This document shows positions 19,755 through 31,030 of a DNA stretch of 64,000 bases, piece after piece. Numbering within the stretch: the stretch's first letter is position 1; each line of letters starts with the position of its first letter. The position numbers and the translations under genes were made by a program. Origin of the DNA: Pseudomonas weihenstephanensis (lineage in GTDB: Bacteria > Pseudomonadota > Gammaproteobacteria > Pseudomonadales > Pseudomonadaceae); assembly GCF_001043055.1 (NCBI RefSeq), contig NZ_JYLF01000003.1:310001-374000 (forward strand). Reading direction: 5' to 3'. Under the pieces are notes generated by a model that searched no databases, was not told the origin of the DNA, and saw only the letters and a list, made by a program, of their open reading frames with translations.

Positions 19755-19910
19755 AACGTTCTCCTTTTGTCGTAGGTCAAAGCCTAGCAGCGAATCTGCT
19801 CAATACTTGGGAAGCGCCGTGAAAGGAAAAGTTCAGGTTTACTGCACTTTCTGAAAACGGCGCAGTCGGACTTAACACACACAGTCACTCATCAATGCAG
19901 GAGAGCCCTA

Positions 19911-20237
19911 ATGGCTAGCAATTCTTTACGTAAAGCCTCATTGCAAAGCATGGAAGCTGAGATCGAGAGCCTGCTTAAGTCTCTGGAAAGCCTCAAGGAC
20001 GACGCCTCGGACGAGTCTAAAAAGACCCTCAAGGCCCTGAAAGGCAATGCCGAAAACGCGCTGAAACATTCGCGTCACCTGCTCAGCGAAACCTTCGAGG
20101 AAGTGAAGGACAAAACCCGCGAAACGGCCATAGCCACCCGCGAATACGCTCAAGAGCATCCGTATGCCACTGCCGGTGTTGCCATCGGTGCACTGGGCCT
20201 GTTGGCCGCGTTTTTGATGTGCAAACGCGGTAATTAA
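19911..20237 (+). CDS. DUF883 family (ElaB/YqjD-like) membrane-anchored protein
   Basis: The 108-residue protein is a long amphipathic, coiled-coil-prone helix ([28 protein letters not shown]) followed by a C-terminal membrane anchor ([21 protein letters not shown]) and basic tail KRGN. This is the ElaB/YqjD/DUF883 layout; E. coli members bind ribosomes in stationary phase and tether them to the membrane. The last four bases overlap the convergent trpI gene. Confidence 0.9.
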   Translation: MASNSLRKASLQSMEAEIESLLKSLESLKDDASDESKKTLKALKGNAENALKHSRHLLSETFEEVKDKTRETAIATREYAQEHPYATAGVAIGALGLLAAFLMCKRGN

Positions 20238-21130
20238 TCCGCGTCACGCGCAAGCTCAGCCTTGAGCCACTGCGCCAGTTGTCGGGCACGCCCATCTGCG
20301 GCGCGCTTGGGCAGCCATAACGCCAGTTGCGCCGGGGTTTGCTTAAAGCCCCACGGCGCAACTAGGCGCCCTGCCTTGAGGTCTTCGGCCACCAACGGTT
20401 CAGGGGCGATCGCCACACCCAATCCCGCCACCGCCGCTTCTAGCAAGTAGTACAAGTGCTCAAACCCCTGCCCATAGTTCAACGCTTTCGCGTCGAGCCC
20501 ATGCTGCTGCGCCCAGCTTGGCCATGCCTGTGGCCGTGACGTGGTGTGCAATAAAAGCTCGCCCAGCAGGGCGCTGGCCGGGGCGTGACACAACTGTTGA
20601 TAACGGCCCAAGCGTGGGCTAAGCACCGGCCCGATACGTTCGCTGCCCAACGCGTACACGTGCATATCGGCTGGCCACGGTGGCTCGGCAAACACCAGCA
20701 ACGCATCCAGCCCGGGTTTACGCGGGTCAAGATCACCTTCGCCCGCCGACAAGTGCAGGCGCAGATCCGGCAGGTCTGCATTCAAACGGCCCAGGCGCGG
20801 GATAAACCAGCGTGCCAGCAAACTCCCTGAGCACCCCAGAACAAACGGCGCGTCGATATGGCTTTGCGTGAGTTCAGTGCATACGTTGCGCAAACGATCA
20901 AACGCTTCGCTGCTGGCATCGCGCAAGCGCACACCCGCCTCTGTGAGCTTCAGGCCGCGGCCTTCTTTGACGAACAAGCTCACGCCCAGATGCTCTTCAA
21001 GGACTTTTAGCTGCCGACTGACGGCGCCGTGGGTGACGCTCAATTGCTCGGCCGCCTGGCTGACGCTGCTCAGGCGGGCAGCGGCCTCAAAGGCGCGCAA
21101 GGCGTTCAAGGGGGGGAGATCGCGGCTCAT
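20234..21130 (-). CDS. trpI: LysR-type activator of trpBA, TrpI
   Basis: The 298-residue LysR regulator has the HTH in [28 protein letters not shown] (about residues 18-45), then an effector-binding domain. Its position, divergent from trpBA, identifies it as TrpI, which in Pseudomonas activates trpBA in response to indoleglycerol phosphate. A TGTGAG-N5-CTGACA dyad lies just upstream. The last four bases overlap the convergent DUF883 gene. Confidence 0.94.
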   Translation of the reverse strand: MSRDLPPLNALRAFEAAARLSSVSQAAEQLSVTHGAVSRQLKVLEEHLGVSLFVKEGRGLKLTEAGVRLRDASSEAFDRLRNVCTELTQSHIDAPFVLGCSGSLLARWFIPRLGRLNADLPDLRLHLSAGEGDLDPRKPGLDALLVFAEPPWPADMHVYALGSERIGPVLSPRLGRYQQLCHAPASALLGELLLHTTSRPQAWPSWAQQHGLDAKALNYGQGFEHLYYLLEAAVAGLGVAIAPEPLVAEDLKAGRLVAPWGFKQTPAQLALWLPKRAADGRARQLAQWLKAELARDAD

Positions 21131-21136
21131 GGGATA

Positions 21137-22463
<1,327 letters not shown>

Positions 22464-22464
<1 letters not shown>

Positions 22465-23270
22465 TGAGCCGCCTGCACACCCGCTTTGCTGAACTCAAAG
22501 AACAAAACCGTGCTGCGTTGGTGACCTTTGTCACGGCGGGCGACCCGGATTACGCCACCTCCCTGGCCATCCTCAAGGGCCTGCCCGCAGCGGGTGCCGA
22601 TGTGATCGAGCTGGGCATGCCGTTCACTGACCCGATGGCGGATGGCCCGGCAATCCAGCTGGCCAACATTCGCGCGCTGGGAGGCAAACAAAACCTGGCC
22701 AAAACCCTGCAAATGGTGCGCGAGTTCCGTGAAGGCAACAGCGACACACCGCTGGTGCTAATGGGCTATTTCAACCCGATCCACCATTACGGCGTGGCCA
22801 AATTCATTGCCGAGGCCAAAGCGTCAGGTGTCGACGGCATGATCGTGGTCGACATGCCGCCCGAGCACAACAGCGAGCTGTGCGACCCGGCACAAGCCGC
22901 GGGGCTGGACTTCATTCGCCTGACCACCCCGACCACCGACGATGCACGCTTGCCCAAAGTGCTGACGGGCAGCTCGGGTTTTGTGTATTACGTGTCGGTC
23001 GCGGGTGTGACGGGCGCGGGGTCGGCCACCACCGATCAAGTGCGCGAAGCCATTGAGCGTCTGCGTCGCCATACGGACCTGCCCATCAGCGTAGGGTTCG
23101 GCATTCGCACCCCGGAACAGGCCGCAGCCATTGCGCGCTTGGCCGATGGCGTGGTGGTGGGTTCGGCCCTGATCGACAAAATCGAAAATGCAGCGACGCC
23201 TGAACAGGCCCTGGACGGGGTGTTGAGTCTGTGCGCGGCATTGGCTGAAGGTATACGCACGGCTCGCTAG
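22464..23270 (+). CDS. trpA: Tryptophan synthase alpha subunit
   Basis: The 268-residue TIM-barrel protein cleaves indole-3-glycerol phosphate to indole and glyceraldehyde 3-phosphate. The catalytic residues fall where expected: Glu49 in [11 protein letters not shown] and Asp60 in MADGP. The phosphate site is [11 protein letters not shown]. Start and trpB stop overlap (TGATG), so translation is coupled. A REP-like hairpin with terminator character follows. Confidence 0.98.
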
Positions 23271-23273
23271 ATC

Positions 23274-23330
23274 AAAAGCCTCTCACCGTAACCCTCTCCC
23301 TTTGGGCGAGGGTCAGGCTGAGGGGCTTTT
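23274..23330. repeat. REP-like palindrome / bidirectional terminator
   Basis: The sequence opens with AAAAGCC and closes with GGCTTTT, with CCCTCTCCC and GGGCGAGGG between, an imperfect whole-length palindrome of the REP family. It separates the convergent trpA and LysR genes and ends at the LysR stop. Confidence 0.75.
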
Positions 23331-24193
23331 CAGCACCCCGCCATTTCCTGCGCCAGCCCCAGAAACGCCGCCGGCAAACGTGCCGTTTTTCGCTCCTTGA
23401 GGCAGTACAGATACTCGTGGATTACCGGCGCATTCTCCAGCGTCAGTACCCGCAACTGCGGATCGTGCGGCACTTCCTGACGCGCAATGATGCTGATGCC
23501 AATGTTGCGCAGCACGGCCTCACGAATCGACTCGCGGCTGCCGATTTCCAGCAGCGGGCCAAATCCAATACCGGCCGTGGCGAGCAATTGTTCCGTCAGT
23601 CGGCGGGTGGTCGAGCCTTCTTCACGCATCAACAGGCAATGCCCGGCCAGCGCCGTAAGCGGCACATGATCGAGTGTGGCCAGCGGGTGATTGCGGTGCA
23701 CGGCCAGCACCAGCGGATCACTGCCCAGCACCCGGCGAATCAGGCGCGGGTCTTCAAGTAATTGTGAGGACGCTGCGATGTCGACGCGGTATTCCTCCAG
23801 CGCCTCCAGCACTTGCTGCGAGTTGCCAATGTCCACCGACACGTCGATGTTCGGCAAACGCTCGCGAAAAGCTTTGACCAGGTCGAGGATGTAATACGGC
23901 GCGGTGGCCGCGATACGCAATGCGCCCGCACCCTGGCCGCTGTTACGCAAAAAGAACTCGATGTCGGCTTCTTGCTGCAACAGCGCCTTGACCATCGGCA
24001 TCAAGCGCACACCGTCGTCGGTCAGGGTTAACCGCCGCCCGCCGCGGTAGAACAACTCCACCGCGTATTGGCTTTCAAGCTGGCGCACCTGCGTGGTCAC
24101 GGTCGGCTGGCTAAGCCCGAGCTTTTTCGCAGCCTGAGTAATGCTGCCCAATTGGGCCACCCGGTAAAACGCTTTCAGCTCGGCACTCAGCAC
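23330..24193 (-). CDS. LysR family transcriptional regulator
   Basis: The 287-residue regulator has an HTH at about residues 13-43 (AQLGSITQAAKKLGLSQPTVTTQVRQLE) and a substrate-binding-like effector domain. It starts at GTG 24193 with GAGAGG upstream. It begins only 16 bases after the cadA stop on the same strand, so it may be read from the cadA promoter, though nothing in its sequence points to metal response. The target is unknown. Confidence 0.85.
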   Translation of the reverse strand: MLSAELKAFYRVAQLGSITQAAKKLGLSQPTVTTQVRQLESQYAVELFYRGGRRLTLTDDGVRLMPMVKALLQQEADIEFFLRNSGQGAGALRIAATAPYYILDLVKAFRERLPNIDVSVDIGNSQQVLEALEEYRVDIAASSQLLEDPRLIRRVLGSDPLVLAVHRNHPLATLDHVPLTALAGHCLLMREEGSTTRRLTEQLLATAGIGFGPLLEIGSRESIREAVLRNIGISIIARQEVPHDPQLRVLTLENAPVIHEYLYCLKERKTARLPAAFLGLAQEMAGC

Positions 24194-24209
24194 AACGGCC
24201 TCTCTTGAT

Positions 24210-26465
24210 CTATTTGCGCAACAGGCGTAACCCGTTGAACACCACCAACAGGCTCACGCCCATGTCGGCAAACACGGCCATCCACATGGTGGCCAAACCG
24301 AGGAAGGTTACCGCAAGGAAGATGCCTTTGATGACCAATGCCAAGGCAATGTTCTGTTTGAGGATGCTGGAGGTCTGACGTGACAGGCGGATGAATGCCG
24401 GAATTTTGCGCAGATCATCGTCCATCAGTGCGACATCGGCGGTTTCAATCGCGGTATCGGTGCCCGCTGCGGCCATTGCAAACCCGATCTCGGCACGCGC
24501 CAGCGCAGGCGCATCATTAATGCCGTCGCCCACCATGCCGACATGATGGCCTTGGGCGTAGAGCGCTTCTATCGCCTTGAGTTTGTCCTCAGGCAGCAAG
24601 TTGCCCTGCGCTTCGTCGATACCCACTTGGGCCGCGATGGCCTTGGCGGTGTGCGGGTTATCGCCGGTCAGCATCAGGGTTTTGATCCCCAGCGCATGCA
24701 ACTCGGCAATGGCTTCGCGGCTTGAGGCTTTAACGGTGTCGGCCACGGCAAACAGCGCCATTGGCCGGGCGTCGTTGCACAGCAGGATCACGCTTTTGCC
24801 CTGCTCTTCGAGCGCGAAGAGTTTGGCTTCCAGTTCAGGTGAACACAGGCCCAGCTCCTCAACCAGGCGGTGGTTACCCAAGTGGTAGAGCGTGCCGTCG
24901 ATTTCACCGCGCACGCCGCGACCGGCCAGTGCGGTGAAGTTATCCACAGCGCTCAAGACCCGCTTTTTATCCACAGCCGCATTGGCCACCGCCAGTGACA
25001 CCGGGTGATCGGAGCGCGAAGCCAGGCTGGCCGCCAGCAGTGCGGCGCTGTCAGCAAGCTGGGGGTCGAGCGGCAGGTAATCGGTTTGCACCGGTTTGCC
25101 GTGGGTAATGGTCCCGGTTTTATCCAGTGCCAGGTAATCGAGTTTATGGCCGCTTTCGAGGTAGACCCCGCCTTTGACCAAAATGCCTTTGCGCGCCGCT
25201 GCCGCCAGCCCGCTGACGATCGTCACCGGGGTCGAAATCACCAGCGCACACGGGCACGCCACGACCAGCAGCACCAAGGCGCGGTAGATCCAGTCAAACC
25301 ACAGCTCGCCCATGAACAGCGGCGGGATGACGGCCACGGCCAACGCCAGCACAAACACCACCGGGGTGTAGATTTTGGCGAAGCTGTCGACGAACCGTTG
25401 GGTCGGCGCACGGGCGCCCTGGGCCTGCTCCACAGCATGGATGATGCGCGCCAGCGTCGAGTTATTCGCCGCCGCGGTGACGCGATACTCCAAAGACCCC
25501 GCCTGATTGATGGTGCCGGCAAACACCTTATCGCCCACGGTTTTTTCAATCGGCAGGCTTTCGCCAGTGATCGGCGCCTGATCGATGGTTGAACTGCCCG
25601 AGATCACCTCACCGTCCAGCCCGATGCGTTCGCCGGGCCGCACGCGCACGATGGCCTCAAGCGCGATGTCTTTGACGTCCTGCTCCCGCCAACTGCCGTC
25701 CGCCTGTTGCACGGTGGCTTTGTCCGGGGCCATTTGCATCAGGCCGCCGATGGCGTTGCGCGCACGGTCCAGGGATTTGGCTTCGATCAACTCGGCCACG
25801 GTGAACAGGAACATCACCATCGCGGCCTCGGGCCATTGACCGATGAGGATGGCGCCCGTCACAGCGATGCTCATCAGGGCGTTGATGTTCAGGTTGCGGT
25901 TTTTCAGGGCGATCCAGCCCTTTTTGTAGGTGCCAAGGCCGCCACTGAAAATCGACACCAGCGCCACCAGAGCAATCACCCAGGTCGGCGCGGCATCGGT
26001 GAAGTGCAGCACTTCGGCCGCCAACGCGGCCACACCGGATACAGCCAATGGCCACCAATGCTTTTGCACGGTGGGCGCAGGCGCGGTCTCGCTGCCCGAC
26101 TCCAACGGCTCGGCCTGCATGCCAAGGGACTTGATAGCCGCGACTATCGGGTCGGTAGACGCCAAATCGTGGGTCACGCCGAGTACGCGGTTGATCAGGT
26201 TGAATTCCAGCTGCTGCACGCCCGCCAGCTTGCCCAGTTTGTTCTGGATCAGGGTTTGCTCGGTTGGGCAGTCCATCGCTTCGATCCGAAAGCGGCTCAA
26301 CCGGGCGCCCGCGGTAGGGGTTACGTCAAGTGTGATCACGCTCGGGGCTTGAGCGGCCGAGCAGCAACTGTGGGCATGCGCAGCATGCTCATGCTGTGCG
26401 CCGTGATCATGATCGTGATCGTGATCAGCGCCGGGTGTGTGCGGGGTGTGAATGGAATCGCTCAT
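24210..26465 (-). CDS. cadA: Zn2+/Cd2+-exporting P1B-type ATPase
   Basis: The 751-residue efflux pump has a His/Asp-rich N-terminus (HDHDHDHGAQHEHAAHAH), a metal-binding-type domain with MDCPTEQTLI, then transmembrane segments, the CPC ion site in VACPCALVIS, the phosphorylation motif DKTGTITHG and the hinge GDGINDAPALARAEIG. CPC plus the His-rich tail indicates Zn, Cd or Pb export. I start it at ATG 26465, not the in-frame ATG at 26516, because the latter lies inside the CadR operator. It is divergent from cadR. Confidence 0.95.
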   Translation of the reverse strand: MSDSIHTPHTPGADHDHDHDHGAQHEHAAHAHSCCSAAQAPSVITLDVTPTAGARLSRFRIEAMDCPTEQTLIQNKLGKLAGVQQLEFNLINRVLGVTHDLASTDPIVAAIKSLGMQAEPLESGSETAPAPTVQKHWWPLAVSGVAALAAEVLHFTDAAPTWVIALVALVSIFSGGLGTYKKGWIALKNRNLNINALMSIAVTGAILIGQWPEAAMVMFLFTVAELIEAKSLDRARNAIGGLMQMAPDKATVQQADGSWREQDVKDIALEAIVRVRPGERIGLDGEVISGSSTIDQAPITGESLPIEKTVGDKVFAGTINQAGSLEYRVTAAANNSTLARIIHAVEQAQGARAPTQRFVDSFAKIYTPVVFVLALAVAVIPPLFMGELWFDWIYRALVLLVVACPCALVISTPVTIVSGLAAAARKGILVKGGVYLESGHKLDYLALDKTGTITHGKPVQTDYLPLDPQLADSAALLAASLASRSDHPVSLAVANAAVDKKRVLSAVDNFTALAGRGVRGEIDGTLYHLGNHRLVEELGLCSPELEAKLFALEEQGKSVILLCNDARPMALFAVADTVKASSREAIAELHALGIKTLMLTGDNPHTAKAIAAQVGIDEAQGNLLPEDKLKAIEALYAQGHHVGMVGDGINDAPALARAEIGFAMAAAGTDTAIETADVALMDDDLRKIPAFIRLSRQTSSILKQNIALALVIKGIFLAVTFLGLATMWMAVFADMGVSLLVVFNGLRLLRK

Positions 26466-26496
26466 TAGGGTGCGTCCAAAAAGGTGCTTGTTGCCA

Positions 26497-26527
26497 AGTA
26501 AAGACCCTGTAGCCACTATAGGGTCAA
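26497..26527 (-). promoter_or_regulatory. CadR-type operator and cadA promoter with 19-bp spacer
   Basis: On the minus strand TTGACC (-35, 26527-26522) is followed by exactly 19 bases and TTTACT (-10, 26502-26497). The spacer holds the dyad ACCCTATAG-TGG-CTACAGGGT (26524-26504). A 19-bp spacer with a centred dyad is the hallmark of MerR-family promoters, which the metal-bound regulator untwists to activate. Confidence 0.9.
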
Positions 26528-26550
26528 GCGACCTTTTGGAGAGATGCGCG

Positions 26551-27000
26551 ATGAAAATCGGTGAACTGGCGAAATTGACCGACTGTCAGGTCGAAACCAT
26601 CCGTTATTACGAGCGTGAAGGGCTGCTGCCAGAGCCGGCGCGCAGTGAGGGCAATTACCGTTTGTACACGCAGGCGCATGTGGAACGGCTGACATTCATC
26701 CGCAACTGCCGCAGCTTGGACATGACCCTCGAAGAAATCCGCAGCCTGCTCAACCTGCGTGACAGCCCGCAGGACCAGTGCGAAAGCGTGAACGCATTGA
26801 TTGATGAGCACATCCAGCACGTCAAGGCGCGTATCGACGGCTTGTTGGCGTTACAGACGCAACTGCTGGACTTGCGCCAACGGTGCGGTGCAGGGCCTGA
26901 AGGTGAGCATTGTGCGATTTTGCAACGTTTGGAAGTCAGCGGCTCGGTGAGTGCCCCCGAAGGTGAGCCGAGTCATGTAGGTCGAAGCCACGGGCATTGA
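26551..27000 (+). CDS. cadR: MerR family Cd(II)/Zn-responsive regulator CadR
   Basis: The 149-residue regulator starts MKIGELAKLTDCQVETIRYYEREGLLPEPARSEGNYRLY, the winged-helix domain of CadR/PbrR/ZntR proteins. Candidate metal ligands are Cys77, Cys112 and Cys121 (C-x8-C), plus a His-containing tail ending GRSHGH. ATG 26551 has GGAGAG upstream and gives the family N-terminus; a longer in-frame start at 26452 does not. It is divergent from cadA across the shared operator. Confidence 0.94.
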   Translation: MKIGELAKLTDCQVETIRYYEREGLLPEPARSEGNYRLYTQAHVERLTFIRNCRSLDMTLEEIRSLLNLRDSPQDQCESVNALIDEHIQHVKARIDGLLALQTQLLDLRQRCGAGPEGEHCAILQRLEVSGSVSAPEGEPSHVGRSHGH

Positions 27001-27002
27001 GG

Positions 27003-27033
27003 GCGAAGGTGTTGACCTTCGCGCACTTAAAAA
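27003..27033 (+). terminator. Possible weak terminator of cadR
   Basis: GCGAAGGT-GTTG-ACCTTCGC (27003-27022) is a perfect 8-bp stem with a 4-base loop directly after the cadR stop, followed by TTAAAAAG rather than a T run. It may be a terminator or only a stable hairpin. Confidence 0.45.
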
Positions 27034-27054
27034 GACACCGCAGCCTTGGCCCTA

Positions 27055-27699
27055 TCAACGCTTGTTCAGCACCCGCGCCAAACGATCACCGCCCAGCTGG
27101 ATGACGGCCACCAGCACCACCAGCAACACAATCACGGTGAGCATGACTTGCGTGTCGAAGCGCTGGTAGCCGTAGCGATAGGCGATGTCGCCCAATCCGC
27201 CCGCGCCGATGGCACCTGCCATCGCGGAAGAGTTGATCATGGTCACCAGGGTGATGGTAAAACCGCCCACGATGCCCGGCAGCGCTTCGGGCAGTAGAAC
27301 GTGCCAGATGATGTGATGGCGTTTGCAGCCCATCGCCTGGGCCGCCTCGATCAGGCCGTGGTCCACTTCGCGCAAGCTGACTTCGGCGATGCGTGCAAAG
27401 AACGGTGTGGCGGCCAGGGTCAGCGGCACGACCGCGGCCCACACGCCGTAAGTGGTGCCGACAATCAGTCGGGTAAACGGGATGAGTGCCACCATCAAAA
27501 TCAGAAACGGGATCGAGCGAAACAGGTTCACGAACGCGCCCAGTGCTTTGTTCAGCGCTGGCGCCTGATAGATGCCGCCCTTGTCGCTGGTGACCAAAAT
27601 CACGGCCAGTGGAATGCCCAGTACCAGTGCGATGAACGATGACACGCCGACCATCAAGAAGGTGTCGATGACCCCCTGCCATAAACGATCAAATCCCAT
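27055..27699 (-). CDS. metI: MetI-type ABC transporter permease
   Basis: The 214-residue permease has about five membrane segments and the MetI signatures [22 protein letters not shown] and [32 protein letters not shown] 27699 is chosen; it overlaps the end of the metN-type gene by 11 bases. It is the last gene of a six-gene minus-strand operon with organosulfur monooxygenases, so the cargo is probably a sulfur compound and not necessarily methionine. The symbol reflects family, not proven substrate. Confidence 0.88.
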   Translation of the reverse strand: MGFDRLWQGVIDTFLMVGVSSFIALVLGIPLAVILVTSDKGGIYQAPALNKALGAFVNLFRSIPFLILMVALIPFTRLIVGTTYGVWAAVVPLTLAATPFFARIAEVSLREVDHGLIEAAQAMGCKRHHIIWHVLLPEALPGIVGGFTITLVTMINSSAMAGAIGAGGLGDIAYRYGYQRFDTQVMLTVIVLLVVLVAVIQLGGDRLARVLNKR

Positions 27700-28807
27700 A
27701 GCCCACCACCTCGACCTGTTGTGCCCACGGTTGTGCACGTTTGCGTAACGCTTCGGCGCCCAGTGAGCTGTTGCTTACGCTGACCAGCAGTTGCCCCAGG
27801 GCATGGCCTTGTATGTGTTCGACCCCGCCGTGCAGCAGGTGCACCTGCCCGCCCAGGGCGCTGAACAACGCGCCCAGGTCTGGCGCTTGTGCGTGCTGGC
27901 CGGTGAAGCGCAGGCGCAGAATCACGCTCGATTGCGCCGACAGCGGCTGCGCCGTGATGCGGCTTTGCAGTGCGGGGGGCACGGTGTCCTGCAAGGGCGC
28001 GAGCAGGGTTTTACTCACTTCGTGCTGCGGGTCGCCGAACACCTGCCACACCGGGCCTTGCTCGACAATGTGCCCTTGTTCCAGCACCACCACGCGGTGG
28101 CAGAGGTCGCGAATCACAGCCATTTCGTGGGTAATCAGGATGATGGTCAGGCCCAGGCGCTGATTGATTTCGCGCAGCAAGCTGAGGATCGATTGCGTGG
28201 TCTCTGGATCGAGCGCAGACGTGGCTTCGTCGCACAGCAATATGGCGGGGTTGTGCACCAGCGCGCGGGCGATACCGACGCGTTGTTTCTGCCCGCCTGA
28301 CAACTGCGCCGGGTAAGCGCCGTGCTTGCCATGCAGACCGACCAGCTCCAGTAACTCCCGGACCTTTTGCTCACGTTGCAGCTTCGGCACGCCTGCGACC
28401 TTGAGCGGCAGCTCAACGTTTTGCCACACGGTTTTGGCCGACATCAGGTTGAAGTGCTGGAAGATCATGCCGATCTGACGACGCAGCCCCACCAACGCGT
28501 TTTCATCGAAGCTGCTGATGTCAGTCTGGTCGATCAGCACCCGCCCGCTGCTGGGTTGCTCCAGACGGTTGATGGTGCGGATCAGCGACGATTTGCCCGC
28601 GCCGCTGCGGCCAATAATGCCGAATATTTCGCCATGTTGAATCGCCAGGTCGATGCCTTTGAGCGCCGCCACGGGGCCTTGGCGACCGTCATAGGTTTTG
28701 CCTACGCCGATGAAACGCACATGGGCACGGCTCAGTTCAGGGTGCAGCTCGGTCTGGGTCGCGTTGGGCGGCTCGTTGAGCTGCACGCGAGCAATGGCCA
28801 CGCTCAT
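27689..28807 (-). CDS. metN: MetN-type ABC transporter ATP-binding protein
   Basis: The 372-residue ATPase has Walker [10 protein letters not shown], signature [15 protein letters not shown], Walker [17 protein letters not shown] and a C-terminal NIL/ACT-like regulatory domain (about 290-365) that in MetN binds methionine. It begins 2 bases before the end of the spacing with the binding-protein gene and overlaps the permease gene. An N-terminal extension of about 25 residues (before [12 protein letters not shown]) is longer than in E. coli MetN. Confidence 0.88.
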   Translation of the reverse strand: MSVAIARVQLNEPPNATQTELHPELSRAHVRFIGVGKTYDGRQGPVAALKGIDLAIQHGEIFGIIGRSGAGKSSLIRTINRLEQPSSGRVLIDQTDISSFDENALVGLRRQIGMIFQHFNLMSAKTVWQNVELPLKVAGVPKLQREQKVRELLELVGLHGKHGAYPAQLSGGQKQRVGIARALVHNPAILLCDEATSALDPETTQSILSLLREINQRLGLTIILITHEMAVIRDLCHRVVVLEQGHIVEQGPVWQVFGDPQHEVSKTLLAPLQDTVPPALQSRITAQPLSAQSSVILRLRFTGQHAQAPDLGALFSALGGQVHLLHGGVEHIQGHALGQLLVSVSNSSLGAEALRKRAQPWAQQVEVVGYGI

Positions 28808-28808
28808 A

Positions 28809-29600
28809 TCAGCCTCCCCAACCCGGTTGGTACAAGGTGCCGTAGGTTTTATCCAGCGACGCTTTGACGACCGGCGAGTGCTGATAAATGTCGACGAATT
28901 TGGCGATGCGCGGGTCGTCTTTGTTGTCCGGCTTGATCACAAATTGAATCACGTATTCGGGGTGATCGAGCCCGTCGAACAGCAACGCAGAGCCTGCATC
29001 AAACGTTTTGGCCAAGCGGATGTAAGCCGGGTAACCCTGCACCAGATCGGCATCGTCGTAGGCCCGAACCAGTTGCACCGCTTCGACTTGCAGAATCTTG
29101 ATTTTTTTCGGGTTGGCGATGATGTCGTCTTCGGTGGCCTTGTACCCGACCCCGGGCTTGAGGGTGATCAAACCGGCCTTGGCCAGTAATTGCAGGCCAC
29201 GTCCGCTGTTGATCGGGTCATTGGCGATGGCCACCGTGGCGCCGACCGGCAACTCATCCAGGCTTTTATATTTTTTGGCGTACAGCCCGATGTTATTGAT
29301 GATTCCCGGTTTGAACGGCACCAGATCGCTGCCCGCGGCCGCATTGGCATTTTCCAGAAAGGGGATGTGCTGGAAGTAATTGACGTCGATATCACCGGCC
29401 GCCAGCGTGGTGTTGGGTGCGATCCAGTCGGTGAACTCCACCAGTTCAACGTTTAGCCCTTGTTTCCCGGCCTCGGCCACCGCCGTTTCCAGCGGGATGG
29501 CGAAGGCGGCGGTGGTGCCGACTTTGAGCGGTTTATCGGCTGCATGCGCGAGGCTGCCGAGCAGTCCCAGGGCAAGTACCAGTGCGTATTTTTTGTTCAT
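28809..29600 (-). CDS. metQ: MetQ/NlpA-type substrate-binding protein
   Basis: The 263-residue periplasmic protein has a cleavable signal peptide ([20 protein letters not shown]) and no lipobox Cys, so it is soluble rather than a lipoprotein like E. coli MetQ. NlpA-family motifs are [36 protein letters not shown] and [19 protein letters not shown]. With the MetN- and MetI-type proteins it forms an importer. The gene follows a DszA/NtaA-type monooxygenase gene, pointing to an organosulfur ligand. Confidence 0.9.
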   Translation of the reverse strand: MNKKYALVLALGLLGSLAHAADKPLKVGTTAAFAIPLETAVAEAGKQGLNVELVEFTDWIAPNTTLAAGDIDVNYFQHIPFLENANAAAGSDLVPFKPGIINNIGLYAKKYKSLDELPVGATVAIANDPINSGRGLQLLAKAGLITLKPGVGYKATEDDIIANPKKIKILQVEAVQLVRAYDDADLVQGYPAYIRLAKTFDAGSALLFDGLDHPEYVIQFVIKPDNKDDPRIAKFVDIYQHSPVVKASLDKTYGTLYQPGWGG

Positions 29601-29668
29601 GGCCGTTATCCGTTCAAAGAATTCAAAACCCGCAGCCGCTGACGCAGCCTGCGCCAGCGGCTGGGGGG

Positions 29669-31030
29669 TTAAGCGTTATGGCGGTAGTGGGCGCCGGTAT
29701 GCCGTGCAGGCAGATGCGCCTCACCTTCGCTAAACAGTTTTTGGCGCAAGCTGCCACTGTCATAGGCCGTTTTGTACGCACCCCGGCGTTGCAGTTCAGG
29801 GATCACCAGGTCGATGAAATCGACGTAGCTTTCAGGGGTGACGATGCGAGTCAGGTTGAAGCCGTCCAGCCCGGTTTCTTCAATCCATGACTCCAGTTCA
29901 TCGGCGACCTGCTCCGGCGAGCCCACCACCGTCATGTAGCGCCCGCCCAGTGCGTGTTGGTCGAGTAATTTTCGGCGCGTCCAGTCGTTGTTTTGCAGCA
30001 CTTGGGTGGCTGACTGGATGGCGTTGCTTTTCACGTACTGGATTGGTTCGTCCAATTCGTAGTCCGCAAAATCGATGCCGGTGGAGCTGGCAAAGTGCGC
30101 CACGCCCGCTTCGGCGCTGGCGTAGCTCAGGTATTCCTCGCGTTTGGCCTGCGCCTGAGCGGGGGTGGGGGCGACGATCACGTTAAGGCCCATGAACAAT
30201 TTGATGTCGTCAGGGTTGCGTCCGGCCGCCACCGCGCTGGCGCGCACTTTGTCGACCTGGGTTTTGGTCGCAGCCTTGGTTTGGCCGCTGATAAACACGC
30301 ATTCGGCATGGCGCCCGGCAAACGCCAGCCCGCGCTCGGAGCTGCCCGCCTGAAACAGCACCGGAGTGCGCTGCGGTGACGGCTCGCACAGGTGATAGCC
30401 CTGCACCTGATAGAACTCGCCGTCGTGTTGAACTTTGTGCACTTTGTCGGGCTGGGCGTAGATACGTTGTGCCGGGTCGTTAAGCACGGCGCCGTTCTCC
30501 CAACTGCCTTCCCACAGTTTGTAGAGCACCTCCAGGTATTCGTCGGCCTGGTCATAACGGCGGTCGTGCTCGACTTGCTCTTTGAGGCCCATGGCCTTGG
30601 CGGCGCTGTCGAGGTAGCCGGTGACAATGTTCCAGCCCACGCGTCCACGGCTCAGGTGGTCCAGCGTCGACATGCGGCGTGCGAACAAATACGGCGGCTC
30701 GTAAGTCAGATTCGCGGTCAGGCCAAAACCGAGGTTTTTAGTGACGGCAGCCATGGCTGAAACCAACAGCAACGGGTCGTTGACCGGCAGTTGGATCGAC
30801 TCTTTGAGCGGCACCTGCACCGAGTTCTGGTACACGTCGTAGACGCCCACTATGTCGGCGATAAACAGCCCGTCAAACAGCCCGCGCTCCAGTAACTGCG
30901 CAAGCTCGGTCCAGTATTCGAGGGTGTTGAATTGTGTGGAGTTGTCGCGCGGGTGTGTCCACAACCCGTGGTTGATATGGCCAATGCAATTCATGTTGAA
31001 GGCATTGAGCAGGATTTTCTTTTTGGCCAT
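29669..31030 (-). CDS. NtaA/SnaA/DszA-type FMN-dependent monooxygenase
   Basis: The 453-residue luciferase-like enzyme belongs to the NtaA/SnaA/SoxA/DszA group: MNCIGHINHGLWTHPRD, RRMSTLDHLSRGRVGWNIVTGYLDSAAKAMG and LFQAGSSERGLAFAGRHAECVFISG are typical. It needs FMNH2 from a separate reductase, not encoded in this operon. Known members oxidise sulfones, nitrilotriacetate or pristinamycin; the sulfur context suggests a sulfone or related compound. Its ATG overlaps the stop of the preceding SfnB-like gene (TGATG). Confidence 0.9.
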   Translation of the reverse strand: MAKKKILLNAFNMNCIGHINHGLWTHPRDNSTQFNTLEYWTELAQLLERGLFDGLFIADIVGVYDVYQNSVQVPLKESIQLPVNDPLLLVSAMAAVTKNLGFGLTANLTYEPPYLFARRMSTLDHLSRGRVGWNIVTGYLDSAAKAMGLKEQVEHDRRYDQADEYLEVLYKLWEGSWENGAVLNDPAQRIYAQPDKVHKVQHDGEFYQVQGYHLCEPSPQRTPVLFQAGSSERGLAFAGRHAECVFISGQTKAATKTQVDKVRASAVAAGRNPDDIKLFMGLNVIVAPTPAQAQAKREEYLSYASAEAGVAHFASSTGIDFADYELDEPIQYVKSNAIQSATQVLQNNDWTRRKLLDQHALGGRYMTVVGSPEQVADELESWIEETGLDGFNLTRIVTPESYVDFIDLVIPELQRRGAYKTAYDSGSLRQKLFSEGEAHLPARHTGAHYRHNA

